Assembly: GCA_001414485.1 (NCBI GenBank)
Contig: LLEY01000061.1
Span: 1 to 64,000 of the forward strand
Reading direction: 5' to 3'
Origin: Calycina herbarum
Lineage: Eukaryota; Ascomycota; Leotiomycetes; Helotiales; Pezizellaceae
DNA: 64,000 bases
Part shown: piece after piece, positions 1 through 12,181 of the stretch
How the letters are laid out: each line of letters begins with the position of its first letter
Numbering within the stretch: the stretch's first letter is position 1
Made by a program: the position numbers and the translations under genes
Notes under the pieces: model-generated
Database searches by the model: none
What the model saw: only the letters and a program-made list of their open reading frames with translations
What the model was told of the DNA's origin: nothing

Positions 1-2
1 CA

Positions 3-2681
3 CTACGCCTTCTCCCCCTTCATATCCCCCACCAACCCCCTCGAAATCCACTCCGCAATCCCCATATTACAAACCATAGGATTAACCCCACTAGCACTCG
101 GCATCACACTAGCATCCGCCACCAACAGCCCCTCGCGCCCCCAAACCCGTCCCTTCCAATCCACAACCCCCTGTGCCTCACTAACACTCATCCGACAACT
201 CCCCATCTGGTGCGCACTAGAGAAAGCTCCCGTAGGCGGTTTATTCCCCACCCTCCTCAACTCCTCGATCCAAGCGCGGAAATGGGGGTCCGTGATTCCT
301 GGGTCGATAGCTGTAGTGCTCTCGTCAAGTGGCGATGGTAAAGAGGAAGAGGAACGGATGAAGGGCGCAAGACCTTGGATGAAAGGATGGATTTCCAACG
401 CTCCCGTCACGTAGGCGATTTTACTCGCTCCCACAAGTCCTTCCATAAGATGCGCGCGATCAAAAGCGCTGGGTGTATATTTAATCGCCGGCTTTCCAGT
501 ATCGACATTCTTATACACCACCCCCGTATCCCTATCGCGTGCAATGGCGATGAATCCCGCCATGTTGCGGAGTTTAAGGGCGGTCGTTTTGAATGATAGA
601 CCCGAGGACCAGGGCATGAGGGAGAGGAAAATGGAGGGGAGCATGCATGTTGTTTCTAGTTTTACGCCGTATCCCGTGAGGGAGAGGTTTTCGAAGGTGT
701 TGCATACTGAGGTTAGGATGCCGCCTGAGAAAAATGTGTTAGTAAATGGGGGATAGGAGGGGAGGAGAAAAGGGGGGGACTTACCTTCCCATGGTCGGGT
801 TTCTTCTTTGTAGACTGCTGCTACGAAGTTTACGGGGTGGAGATGGAGGTTACGTCCAATTTGGGGGTTCTAAAAAGGGTATCGATCAGTGAGAGTCCAA
901 GAAATGAGGGATGAGATCTTACCGTGAGACCGCTATTTTGAAGGAGAATTGGACTCCAAAGACTCCCGGAAGATAAGATGACTTTCTTCGCATTAATGAT
1001 AACTTCCCTCGTCGTCCGCTCAGAAAGCACCCCATCAACACCCCCACGACTATCTCTCGAAGTCCACAATCCCCTGACACCAACAGCTTTATTAGGATTC
1101 TCCTCATCCCAAATGACATGATCAACCTTAAAGCCTTCCGCAAACTTAGCTCCAGCTCTCGCAGCATCCGGCAACCAAGAAGCTATAGGTCCCTGCTTCT
1201 CATTCGACCCACATCCCAACGTACAATGTCCACAATAATGTTCCTTCCCCCCCGTATTCTGCGGAACATCTTTAGCAGTATACCCCAATTTCCTACTGCC
1301 CTCCAACAAAGCTCTATTAGCATGATTATGTCGAATAAACTCCGTGGAAACACCCATCCTCTCGCAAACCGTATCAAGACACTTCTGAAACTCCAAAGTC
1401 TCAAAAAACTCCAATCCCTTTTCCTGGGCCCATTCCTTCCTCACAAAATCTTGAGGCTGTAATGAGGCGGACCAGTTCACAGTTCCTCCCCCTCCCCAGA
1501 TACTACCGGAAGCTACATTCATGGAACCGTCATCTGTTCCGAGAGCACCGCCGCTTTCGAACATGTATCCGGCGGCGGTTTCTTCGGGGAGGGGAAGATG
1601 TTTAGGGGAGAAGTAGTAGCCTTTGTCGAGGACTAGGACGCGGTGACCGGCTTCTGAGAGGTTCTTTGCGCATACTGCTCCACCGCAGCCCGAACCGACT
1701 ATTACGATGTCTGTTTCTATGATTTCTGGTTCGGGGCCAGCGGCGAATGTTATAAATTCATAATCATATCCTGCTCCGGGTTGGTAGTTACTAGCAAAAG
1801 TATGTTAGAAGAGAAGAATAAATCCATAAAATCTGGAGTACGAGATATCACCACTAAGTGAGTGCAAGCTATAACATAACCAAGCGAAAGCTTTGACAGC
1901 ATAGCGGTAAGAGCACTGGCTCTTTCCCCAAGCAAAAGATAGCCAAAAATGGGCAGCATTTCCCCAGCTCTTCTTGACCTTCCCAAAAACTCGAGATAAA
2001 ATAGATACACCCCCAAAAAACAAAGTAAATAAAGTAATCACTAACTCAGGCACCTCCGGAACGCCAGAAAGACTCCGATAAACAGGACTACTCTTCAACC
2101 AAATATTCTTCGCCAACGTCGTCATCTGTTTATGTATAAGATTGAGGGTCGGTAAATAAGACAGTCTCCAACCATCAAGAATCGCCTCGCGGATATGTAC
2201 GGGTTGTTCGTGGAAAGAGGTCGTGTAGCCGGTGAGTAGCATACAGCCTACTCTCGTACTAAAACCCCATTTTAATTAGTTATTACTACTTGCAGATGGA
2301 TCGTAAGATTGGGGTTATGTACTCTAAAGTTGACAAAACAAATGCTAGTCCCTTCCTCGCCTTTTCAGGGACGAGGAGACTGAAAGCGCTTTTTAGAATA
2401 TCTTGGAAGACTTTGCTATCTGAAGCTTTCTCATTCATATATTTCTCCAACGTTTCGCTTGAGACATCTACAGGTATTAATTTTTGTATCTTTGAAAGCG
2501 CGGTATTGTAGTCTTGCGCCGAGAGCGCGAGGCTGGATTTCTGTGCCGTGGCTTCGGGTTGGATTGAGGGGATCACGGTGTCCATTATTGACATTAGGGT
2601 TATCCATTGGGAGTCTGTGAAGTGGGTGGTGAGTGGACCGCTCATGTGCGGGGTGGGGATGGGCGCGATTTGGGATTCCAT
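3..2681 (-). CDS. Long-chain fatty alcohol oxidase, FAO-type GMC oxidoreductase
   Basis: Predicted to oxidise long-chain fatty alcohols to aldehydes with FAD and oxygen, at peroxisomal or ER membranes as known for FAO enzymes. Five exons on the minus strand: 2681-2323, 2258-1842, 1790-923, 869-785 and 724-3; the lengths sum to 816 codons plus TAG. The N-terminal third has the FAO hallmark LLTGYTT and PVHIREAILDGW. The FAD dinucleotide-binding motif VIVGSGCGG is at about residue 280, followed by AKNLSEAGHRVLVLDKG. Next come SGSIWGGGGTVNWSAS (flavin-proximal loop) and a CGHCTLGC cluster. The C-terminal GMC domain has SSAHQMGSCRMS (catalytic His region) and SGVNPMVCNMG. The first intron uses donor GTACAT, chosen over a closer GTAGTA because it restores the family sequence LSTxxGxxLLTGY; the closer one would leave a 31-bp intron. 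No break is seen. The stop codon lies 3 bp inside the window edge, so the 3' UTR is missing. Family assignment is firm; substrate is inferred. Confidence 0.9.
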
Positions 2682-5600
2682 GGTGATGAGAGAGAGCTCT
2701 GGATTGGAGCTGTTGTTCTTAGGGATTGAAAGAGCTTTGCGCGTTGGGAGATGTGGGTTTTAGGGAGAGTCTCGGGGGTGAAGCGCGTAGGAGAGATTAA
2801 ACACAGTCTGCGGCATCAATGTTGTGGGAATATGGGTATGTTGGTTGTTGGTTGGAGGTTTGTTTCTTCTAACATCTTCGTTCATCCATACGGCGTAGAG
2901 CTCAAGACGAAGCTATCCCGAGGACATACCCCTGTATGACTTGAAATGCGGGGTCTGTCTGCATTGGGAGCGACTTCCTTTTTCGTTTGCTGTGCCCCTT
3001 TCTCAAAAACACGACCAAACATTTCGATATTGAAACCTCGAAGAATCTTGGGAAATGAATTCAAAAGATGGAGATATTTGAAGCTTTACAAATACCGAGA
3101 GAAGGAGAATAAAATCCAAAGAAAACGGCATCCTACCGGTATACACGGGAAACGCCACCATTTCTGACACTCCCGTCCCACGCGACCTTGCAAACAGTGT
3201 TCGTCCCAACAACATGTTCTTTCAAAACCAGCATCAACCCAACATCGCCTCATCGCCTCAAGTTTGAAGGATCATGGTAGGAATTTGATCACCACCAGGG
3301 ACTTGCTTCAGGTATACACCCAGCGCCAGCCTCGAAATTCGGATGTGGCCGAGGTTGGGGAGTTTCCATTAATAACGGGAATTGGATTCTTACCGGTATT
3401 GTTTATTATTTTTTAGACGCCGAGGGAATTGTTGACTGGGATTTTTGATGCGAATCTTCCTTCAAGCCGGAGGGAGATTAGGGAAGAGAGGCGGATGGAT
3501 TTTTGAATCATGTTTTTGGGTTGGAGGTCGTTAATTACTCGCGTTGTGTCATTTTGGTCATGGATGGCGGGTTTGTCGCCGAAGTCAATTGATGCATGGA
3601 TGGCGATCAATCCTCTGCGGCTCTTTTTCTTTCGTCTTCCGTTCTTATTGATGCTGTTATTTTCTGCTCCAGTCTTCTTCCAATTTATCCGCATGTATTC
3701 TAAATCTACTTTACTATTCCTAGTGGGACTTATTTCTATTTCTCTTTGATAGTGAAGAATTATTGTCGTCGTCATGTTGAGATTACTCTGCAGAGGGCAG
3801 TACCTTTTGGTTGCAGTAGCATCAGCAGCAAGTCTGAGGAGGATGCATTTGATATCTATTTGCGTTACTGTTTTAGGGGCCAATTAATTTGCACTACAGT
3901 AGTCTGTTGTCTTGTTGTCTTCATCTCAGCTTCTTCATTTCCTTCTCAGCTCTTCCTGAGCTGTCCGACACGAGACACAATACTACTTGTGGGTGTCATT
4001 GATACTCTCTGAACGATCAGATCTCGTCCAACCTCGGATAAGATACGCCTCTCTGAAATTGCTTCGGCCTTACAGGCTGTTTAATCAATTTCACATTCAC
4101 ATCATCGAGTAACCCTTCTCATCCATCGCCATGATATAACTATCCGTAGCGCCATATAGTGAAACTGTAACGTCCGGTCGAGCATGTCGGATACTCTTTC
4201 CAATCAACCGTCAGAAGACGTATCTTTTCTTTAGCCGGCCATACACATCTCCCAGATATCATCCTCCCATGTTCCCTCTTCCCCACACAATGTTATATCT
4301 ACCGGCACATGTGTTTTCTGCACTCCGCAATACCGAACTTGGGCTTGTTTGTACAATCCAACACAACAGATAGAGGCTCCTTTTGGAACGGAACGGGACT
4401 TGTGTCTCCGATTTCGTAGGAGGTTGTCTCTCTTTACCTGCGAACCGGCGAGGGTGGGATGAGTTTCACGCTTCCTCGATCTCGCTCTTGTGCTGAAATG
4501 CGCCAAGACATGCCATTAGGATACTATCCCAAAGCAAGATAGCGCGTCCGAGAAGCGGAACCGTCATGTCATGCATATGGCTGTGGCTGTAGTGACGATT
4601 CATAATGACGCCCCTCTTGGGCTCACTTGAACCCTCTCACCGCCGAGGACGCCACCTTTGACGAGTCAGTCTTCGCCCGCGAGATTCGGGCAGGCTGTCG
4701 ATGAGGGGCAAGGTTCTGTGCCCGTATCAATGGAAGCAGTGTTCTGCATCAATAGCCTCTCAGATTAGGGCGATAAGCCGGTGCTACTGACCAGTGAGAG
4801 GGAGGACAGTTCGTGGCCGCACGCGACAGTTTGCTTGGCTGGGTCGGGAGTCGGGCAGCACGGCGACGATCCAAAAAATGTATCTCCCAGGTGCCCAGGT
4901 GCCCAGGTGCCCAGGTTCGCCGTTCAGTCGGTTTCCTGTACACGAAGGAACTACGAAAGGTACCGGCCAGAGAGGCGGTGCGGCTCTACCTGATTTCATC
5001 GAGTCATCATGATGATCACGATGGTTCGAAGCTGATAGATAGCGGTTGTCGACGGCATAGTCCACAAGCCAAAGTAAGAAGTAATAAGTGACGAGGGGAG
5101 CTGTGTATTTACTCATGGAGGTTTTGGCAGAGAAATGGCCGAGGGGGCAGGCTGGTAGGCCACCCCGTATATGGCAACGAAGGAAGAGTCGAAGACCCGG
5201 TTTGGGGAGGGTCTTTTTTACCTTTGCCTCTGCAACAAGTTCCTTGCGAGGGACGAATCAAGGCGACGATTCCAGCCATTGGGGCCGATATGGTGCAGAT
5301 GGAGAGGGAATAGCACCAATCAGCACTGCCGAGTTGACCGTTTCTGCGTAGATGCTTGTAGGCTGGTGGAGCTCAGCGAGAAGACGAAGACCCTCTACGT
5401 CCCTCCGTCTGTGCTCGAGTCCATGTCCATCTTTGGTTTTGGTTGGAGTCTTGCTTAGTTTCCCCCTCCATCGACTCGACGCCAGTGACGCTTGCCGTAC
5501 CGTATGGATTTCTCCCCTCTGTAAGAAAGTACCTACTGTCCCTCAACACCATACTTTACATTTCTCCGTCGATATACCTCACTTGAGACTTCTTCACTTT

Positions 5601-5800
5601 GTTCCTCTCCTTCTACAACGTGTTGGACTTCACTGTGAGACAGGCTTCACTTATCGATTATCAATCTCTCCGATCCCTGCCAATCGCGCCGGGGCGTCAT
5701 TTCCCTCAGAAGCAACTCACCACACCTTCCATCACTTTAGAGTAGTCGGCGTCAACACACGATCCTCGTCGACCAGACGCTTGCGATAATCATCTCACCA
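2682..5800. other. Intergenic stretch without a recognisable gene
   Basis: About 3.1 kb between the divergent FAO gene and the leader of the FYVE gene. Several open frames of 60-156 codons exist on both strands, for example 3413-3883 on minus and 4231-4506 on minus, but none has a recognisable domain, consistent codon choice or convincing splice partners. Between 3130 and 3500 on the plus strand there are coding-like runs, such as one ending at a stop near 3506 with many Arg/Glu, which might belong to a small unrecognised or decayed gene. I cannot assemble a gene model there. Confidence 0.4.
4886..4917. repeat. Short tandem repeat, 4 x 8 bp
   Basis: Four consecutive copies of CCCAGGTG (the last ends in T) in non-coding sequence. 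The array is in the intergenic region upstream of the FYVE gene leader. No function is evident. Confidence 0.85.
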
Positions 5801-6372
5801 CCTCATACGCAGCGTATCCCCCCTGCCCCCTTTTCCTTTTCCTCCCGAACGTTGCACATCGCAGATGGACGACGTGGTGCTCCAATTCAACCGCTAAACC
5901 AAACCTACCTTTTTTCCCTCCATCAGCCGCCAGCCATTGCGAGTGTGCACCCTCGGCCTGCCTCGAGGAAATTCGGTACGACGAGGCTGTCCCACCACCA
6001 ACACAGCGACCAGAGACCAGACCCCAGGTCGATAAGCCAATCCACCCCCCCATCGTGACTACTTGAACACAAAAACTTCACTGGGGACGCATTGTCACCT
6101 TCGTCTTCCCGTCGCTCCTCCCAGACGAGCGCACCAGAACCCGACGGGCACTCACTCCCTACCTCTCTCCTTTCTTCCTTCACTCTCCCAATCGCAATCC
6201 CACCTTTGATGCCTCGAGGCCCAACCTAAGAAGCGCCCCCTTTCTCACTCCCTCCTATCCTCGAATCGACAGCAGCAGTAGCGACAGCAGTATCAGAGCG
6301 CTGTGCACAAATCCTCCCCTCACTCGCCCGATAAGCCCCCTCAGCCGTCCTCCTACCATAACTCGACGAACC
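5801..6372 (+). promoter_or_regulatory. Pyrimidine-rich leader or promoter of the FYVE gene
   Basis: The roughly 570 bp before the FYVE-protein ATG are strongly C/T-rich on the coding strand, with long runs of CCCTC, CTTCCCT and CCACC. Such CT-rich tracts are common around transcription starts and in long 5' leaders of highly regulated filamentous-fungal genes. Open frames in this stretch (for example 5352-5789 on plus) are best read as low-complexity by-products. The transcription start itself cannot be placed. Confidence 0.45.
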
Positions 6373-7571
6373 ATGGCCACCGACTTTGCAATGCCGGTGC
6401 AACAGTTCACGGCATCTCCCTCACAATATACCCTCTACAATCAACAATCGCAGCACTCGCAGCAGACCAGTCCCATCAACTCGGCTGAGGCGACGCCCAA
6501 TAATGCTTCACCGACTTCTCCTCGTTCCACCCTCCCGCCTCACCTCCCTGCGCATACTCGACAACTGCGACCTCCAAAGTCTCCCTTGTATGTGCCAGCT
6601 GTTCTGCGGCCAACAGATCCCCCCAAGAGAGTCACCAAAAACTCCCCCTTGACCCCGCCCCAGAGCATGCACAGCAGCTTTGACGACTTGGAGAATGCGC
6701 GAACATTGAATCGACGATCGACCGATGACAAGAAGTTGAGCTTGGGTTCGATTGTGGAGGCGGAATGGAGCGATCAAGGACTGGCGACCGTGACGGCATT
6801 GCCCTCGAGAGCACACTGGAAGGTACGTTAGCAAAGATCTCTTATAATTGTTTTGGATGCGGGACAGGCAGATGATATATACCCCGGGCTGCAAACGAGT
6901 TGGGACCACCGCAATTCTTGATGCTGCAATACCCTGAGGGTGATTGCGTGCTGAGCATGTTTGTAATCCATGTCACAATCTAACCTCACCCCATCATTTG
7001 CTTGGCTGAGAGGTAACTTGCATGTTTGAGAATTTTCTCTCCTCAGCTTTCTCGTTTACTCCGCCATTTGCTCGCATGCTGCCCATGCGGCTCCTTTATT
7101 CGTGGTCCAATGCCTAACCAGGCTTTGTTTTTCTTACGTACTCGGGAAAAGATGCTAATAGCCTTTGCTTTCTAGCCCGATGCTGAATCTTCCATCTGCG
7201 ACGAGCCTTCCTGCACACGATCCTTTACATATTTCACTCGTCGACACCATTGCCGGCGCTGTGGAAATATTTTCTGTGACCTGCACTCAATGTTCAATAT
7301 TCCCCTCGACCAAGATTCGAATTATCATCCTCGAGGATTCCGAAGTCGATCGTGCGAACATTGTTGGAAAGAATACCGAAGTTGGCAGATGGCACGAACA
7401 AGTCGATCGAATAGTGAGAGTTCGCACGATGAACCCACTACACCAACCGTTAGCTGCGCCGGCAATGCTGCTCGTAATGCTCTCGGTGGTGTCTTTGGAC
7501 AAAAGCTTCCAGGGGCACCTGAAAGCCTAGGAGCCAGTGTACCACGAGACTGGAACTGGAGCACGTTTTGA
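6373..7571 (+). CDS. FYVE-type zinc-finger protein
   Basis: Predicted 281-residue protein that binds PI3P on endosomal or vacuolar membranes, as FYVE domains do. Two exons, 6373-6822 and 7176-7571, separated by a 353-bp intron (donor GTACGT, acceptor TTTCTAG), long for this genome. Residues 1-150 are low-complexity, rich in Ser, Pro, Thr and Gln, ending HWK. Exon 2 opens the zinc finger at once: CDEPSC, then the signature RRHHCRRCG (the PI3P-binding R(R/K)HHCRxCG motif), then FCDLHS, and a final CEHCW pair. This gives the spaced Cys/His ligands of a FYVE finger, with an HS in place of the usual CS, a variation I associate with fungal members. The tail is short and polar, ending NWSTF. The start has a good context (ACCATGG). 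I recognise the domain but not a specific orthologue. Confidence 0.85.
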
Positions 7572-9232
7572 AAGAATCCAAGTACATATTATGAACCCAC
7601 CGGTTACATACGTTACCTACATACCACCTACCCATCATGACGACGAACACGGCCGGAATTAGAAAGCATCGACATTTCTCTTTCGTTGAAGACGGTTCGT
7701 TTCCTTTTTTGGGAGGTACTGTTGGCCTCTTGTTTCGAGATCTTTTTTTTCTTGGGCGAATACTCCCCGATTGCTGCGTCATTACGTTGTTTGGTGGATA
7801 ATCTTTATATACCCCAGAATTATGTCGGATTTGTTGTTGTTTGTGTTTTGCTTCATCTGTCTTAGCGTTTTATTTTACAAGAGCCAGTATATCGGCAAAC
7901 CAACCAGATATTTGGGGGTTTAGCTTACGAGCCATTGAGCTTTTTAGACACGATTTTTCTTGTCGGGATTTTTTGTTGTTTTGATTTTATGTGCTTTTTT
8001 TTCCGAGGGAGGGTTGCTCAGGTATTTTATCTGTTCCGAATTTCGAGTGCGGGTTTAGCGTAAGTCAGAAATAGAAGGATGGAATGGGTAATGGATTGTG
8101 AATACACCTTTGCCTCTGGCCTCATTTGGGATGGCGTTGGGATTTATTTTTGCGGGATTTTCTTGCTCGGGCTTTGGTTTGGGTGAGGGATTTCTGGAGG
8201 GAAGGCATTTGCAACGGAGGGTTGATATCCAGGATGGACGGAGGTCTGGGCGGTGGTGGGGACTGGATGGTGGTGAGGTGTTTAATTTTGCCTTTAATTT
8301 GGTTCGGGGTGGTATGGATGGAGGATGGATGGCATTTAATTGCTGATGAAGATGGCAAAGAATTTGCTTGAGTGATGAATGGCTAGGAAGGGGGATGGAT
8401 AGGCAGGGGATGCATTAGATTTATTAACTAGCAATTGATTGTGTTGATCGTCCTTTTAATGTGCATGTGTGTCTCGGGGAAAAATCTTACTTGCAGGTAA
8501 GTCAATGTCTTTGCGTTGTGTCCGGTGACCTTTTCGGATTTTTCATCATGATGATGATGCTAGCTTTGCCGAATTAGGGAGGCGATTTTGGCTCATATCC
8601 CACGGGAATATCCCACGAGGAGGGGGGTTCGATTATGCAAGTGGCTTGCTTTAGGAGACGTTCCCCCACGTAAGATTGTGTGAGATTGGAAGGAGGGGGG
8701 GGGATGGGGTAATTGAGGGGTTGACGTTGACGTATTCTGCTTATGTTTTTTTTCTTTTTCTTCCTTCTCTCTTTACCTTTTTGTCTCTTTTGTCTTTTGT
8801 CTCTTTACTTTTTTGTCTCTTTTGTATATGGATGGGGAGGTAGAGTGAGGAGTGAGGAGTGAGGAGTGAGGAGTGAGGAGTGAGGAATTTTGGGATGGTG
8901 GCGTTTTGAGGATTCGACCCTGATTTTTGTTGGTTGTTGGAGTTCGTCCTGTATTATTTTGGGGTTTGGGGGGCGGGAGAGGGGTGAGGGGGCGGGAAGG
9001 GGGAAGGGGCGCGGGAACGTCTACCCCTCCCTCACCTTACTTGAAAGAGATTTCTTTTTTTGGTTTTTTTGGATAAGGAGTTGTATTTGAAGGTCTCTCT
9101 TTCTATCCTGAATCCTGCATATATTTCTGTCACTCTTCTGATTTTCACGGTGGGATCGGGATTTTCTTTTCCTTCTTTCTTTTCTTCAAAACGTGGTGCA
9201 GTTGGAAATCGAGAGGACTCAGAGGAGAGAAG
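7572..9232. other. Intergenic G/T-rich sequence and 3' UTR of the FYVE gene
   Basis: About 1.66 kb of strongly strand-biased (T/G-rich on plus) low-complexity sequence, including poly-T/pyrimidine tracts near 8745-8825 and a minisatellite at 8843-8884. Open frames here (for example 8098-8346) are composition artefacts. The first few hundred bases are presumably the FYVE gene 3' UTR, and the end is the promoter of the carbonic-anhydrase-like gene. Confidence 0.5.
8843..8884. repeat. Minisatellite, 6 x 7 bp
   Basis: Six perfect head-to-tail copies of GAGTGAG in non-coding sequence upstream of the carbonic-anhydrase-like gene. All copies are identical, so the array is either young or undergoing slippage; it would make a length-polymorphic marker. 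Confidence 0.9.
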
Positions 9233-10630
9233 ATGGAAGCGAGGATTGATGATTTGAGAAAGGGAAGGAATGGAATGAGGGGTGGGAAAGGGAAGGGGAA
9301 GGGGTATGAAGGTGATGAGAGGGTTAAGGGGTATTTGGAGGAGAATCGGTATTACTTGCTTGCTTGCTTTTCCCTTTTCTTTACTCGCGGATTTCCTATC
9401 CTTTTTTTTATAATTTTTATCACGCCCTTGAACTCGGACTTGGACTTGGAGCTTTGGTTTATTTCGCGATTTTTTGAGGTTTCTTCTTCTTCTTCTTCTT
9501 CTTACAAATTAAATTCATTTATGTTGGTGAACTGATAATCGAGTAGGAAGTGGACGCGATCCGGGGACTATGAGCCTCCAATCAGCTTTCTGGAGATGCA
9601 GGAGAAGGGGAGAGCGAATGAGGAGGGGACCGTTATCGTCCGTAAGTTTCTAGTTCTCTTGTTCTCTTGTTTTGTGTATTTGGAAAGACTGCTCTGGATA
9701 GGAAGGGGAAATTCCTTTTCCTTGGATACTGGTTTGATTTGATTTTTGAAAAGTTCACTTCTATCCATCCTCCTTGGACAGAAAGAAAGAGGAAGAGGAA
9801 GAGAAAGAGAAAGAGGGGAAGGCTAATACAATCATCTAGTGGCATGTACAGACCCCCGCTGTACACCAGAGGAATACCTAGGAATGTCTTGCAAAGCAGG
9901 GAATAGTAAGGTCCCTTTCTACCCCATCATTCGCCCTCTCTCCCTCTCACTCCCTCCTTTCTCGCTACCCCAAAACTCCTAATTTTCAATTCCACTTCTT
10001 CTACTTTCCACCTGCTCCTTCCACCTCCCCACCTCATCCCTCATCAAAATTTCCCAAGCTAACAAATCCCTAGAAGCAACCATAATCCGCACAGCCGGAG
10101 CGCGCGCCACACCCGCCCTATCCACGCTCCTCGTCCTCTCGGCAGTAGGCAATAAGGGTAGAAAGGGAAGTATCATGGTGATAGGCCATACAGATTGTGG
10201 ACTACAAAGTGTGGATGATAAGGAGATCAAAACCCTCCTCGTGGAAGCATTATGCGAGAGGGAAGAAGCCCAGGATAAAGGGGATGGGGATGGGGGAAAG
10301 AAAGAAGATAAGGAGAATTTCATAGCTGGGGGGCTAGATGTTTTGAGGGGGATGGAGTTTGGGAGTTTTGTTTCGTAAGTTGTTGAGAAAGAGAGTGAGG
10401 AAAGGGGTAGAGGGAGCTAGACTAATGATAGATTTAGGCCTGATGAAAGTGTCACCGACGATGTGGAGATGTTGAAGAAAAGTCACTTTTTTAGGGGGAT
10501 GAGGATCGAGGGGTTCGTACAGGATACTGAGACGGGTGTTGTTTGGGAGGTTGAGAAATGGAGGAAGGAGATGAAGATTGATGAATTGGTCCAGGTTGAT
10601 GAAAGGAGGGGACGGTTGTTTGATGGTTGA
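9233..10630 (+). CDS. Beta-class carbonic-anhydrase-like protein
   Basis: Predicted to interconvert CO2 and bicarbonate with one zinc per active site. Five exons: 9233-9348, 9547-9641, 9840-9905, 10074-10374 and 10438-10630, giving 256 codons plus stop in consistent phase. The zinc-site residues of beta-CAs are visible across exon joins: CTDPR at about residue 72 (Cys ligand and the Asp/Arg dyad) and GHTDCG (His and Cys ligands). TIIRTAGAR sits between them, matching the conserved RNAG segment of the fold. A Lys/Glu/Gly-rich insert (DKGDGDGGKKEDKE) follows the second motif and makes the protein longer than the bacterial type; the N-terminus (first 35 residues) is also very Gly/Lys-rich. The C-terminal FFRGMRIEGFVQDTETG matches the final strand and helix of the family. 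Introns 1 and 2 are about 198 bp each. The upstream start is uncertain because the first exon is low-complexity. No organelle-targeting signal is obvious. Confidence 0.8.
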
Positions 10631-11478
10631 TTTGATTTGTTTCTCTTGTAGATAAGGATGGAGGTGGAGACGGTTGAACAATGAAGAATAACCTTTTGAA
10701 TGTTTACACTGTTGTTGAACAGAGCGCCTGCTATCGACTGTTGTCTAACAGAGAACTTTCTCTGAACGTTGAACCCTCAATGGTGAACGATGGCAACCTT
10801 CTTCATTCGCGTAAACTCCCTCGCTGAAAATAATTACACCAAAAAGTTTACGAGGATGAAATTGAAACGCAAAACTTTGAAGGTAACGTGAGAAAATTAA
10901 TACTCGTTACCTCAAGTGACCTGTGGGAGTAACTCGATTTTCCTAGAACTTCTGGAGAAAATGATTAGATGAAGGTCCCATTTTCAATTTTCTTGGCCCA
11001 AAAGACGGGGTAGGGAAATGGGAAGGATATGTAGGAAGAGGGGTTGGGAGAATGAAAAATTAGAAAATGAGTTTGCCATGCAAATCTTGAGGTGTTCTGA
11101 ATTGGCGAAATAGGTTGAAAAGGACAAGAAATTCGAGGTGTAGAAATTCAGATGCAAGAAATAACGGAATAAAAGGAAGAACGATACAATACAAGAAAAA
11201 AAGAGTGAAAATAATCCGCAGTTCAAGCATTAAGTCTCTTCGAATTTTGCAATTGTTCGGAAAAGAAAAGAGGATGGAATATACAACTGCGGGCAATGGA
11301 AAGGTGCAGGTAAAACGAAGACATAGCAAAAAGAGAAGGGGGATAGTAAAAACAAGTTGTAATTCAAATCTTGATCTAAATCCCCCCCAAAATCATGATA
11401 TCCCAACGCCTCGCTATATCTATACCCGATAACTCGTAGCCTCCAAAAACAAAAAACGAACAACCCCAGAACCAGACA
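10631..11478. other. Convergent intergenic region
   Basis: About 850 bp between the 3' end of the carbonic-anhydrase-like gene and the 3' end of ARL3. It is A-rich on plus and holds both 3' UTRs. Open frames near 10984-11463 have no recognisable domain and hydrophobic, low-complexity translations; I see no gene. Confidence 0.55.
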
Positions 11479-12181
11479 TCACCTCATAACCGGCGGTCTT
11501 CCCTCCTTATTCCATTTAACCCTCGTTCTAACCCACTCCACTGCCTCCTTTACCCCCGTCCCCGTCAGAGCACTAACAGGCAAAACTCTAGAATCCCGAA
11601 TAGCACTCCCCTTACTCCCCTCAAAAACCTTCTTCACAAGCCCCTCCTTAATCCTCACAACCTCCACACAATCCTCTCTATCCTGTTTATTCGCCAACAC
11701 CAAAAGAGGCACACCCTCCGTCTCACTATGAGATAAAACATCTTCCAGCACTAATCTGCATTCTTCTAATCTGTCGCTATCTTCGTGTTCTAGGTTCCCA
11801 TCCCCGATATCTGTGCTGTCGATTACGAAAACTATGGCGTGACAGGAGGTGTAATATGACTGCCAGAGTTTACGCAGAGAGTGTTGTCCGCCTACATCCC
11901 ACATCTTTATGTACATGTCTGGGAGGGTGATGGTGGAGACATTTTGGCCTACTGTTGGGACGGTTTTGAGTTTGGGCGCGGGCGCGGAGGGGAGGAAGAG
12001 GGCTTTTACTTGTTCGTGGAAGGTGGTTTTGCCAGCGTTGTCGAGGCCGAGGAGGAGGACGGAGTATTCTGTAGACAATAATTAATATTTGGTTCTTGGA
12101 ATTGGGAGGATGAGAGGAGGAGGGGTGGAGACCTTCTTTACTTGTTGCGTACAAGTAGAGGCCTTTTGCGAGGTGATACAT
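11479..12181 (-). CDS. ARL3: Arf-related small GTPase Arl3 (ARFRP1 type)
   Basis: Golgi GTPase that in yeast recruits Arl1 and golgins to the trans-Golgi and is itself targeted by N-terminal acetylation and Sys1. Two exons: 12181-12133 and 12068-11479 (64-bp intron, donor GTCTCC), 212 residues. The first exon encodes MYHLAKGLYLYATSKE, the aromatic-second-residue N-terminus typical of Arl3/ARFRP1 rather than the Gly2 myristoylation site of Arf. GTPase motifs: G1 GLDNAGKT, switch-I Thr in TVGQN, G3 WDVGGQ, G4 NKQD, G5-like SAL. The position after G3 Gln is His (DVGGQHSLR) where most relatives have Glu. The loop around DSTDIGDGNLEHEDSDRLEE is longer than in yeast. It is divergent from the membrane-protein gene, with 474 bp between starts. 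Confidence 0.93.

Noticed and set aside
2259..2289. 31-bp intron in the FAO gene (donor GTAGTA)
   Set aside because: Too short for this genome; the 64-bp alternative with donor at 2322 restores the conserved family sequence.
3413..3883. 156-codon open frame on minus
   Set aside because: No domain, uneven composition and no splice partner; flanking sequence has no gene signals. Taken as chance.
5352..5789. 145-codon open frame on plus
   Set aside because: Lies in the C/T-rich upstream region of the FYVE gene; translation is Ser/Arg/Leu/His-rich low complexity.
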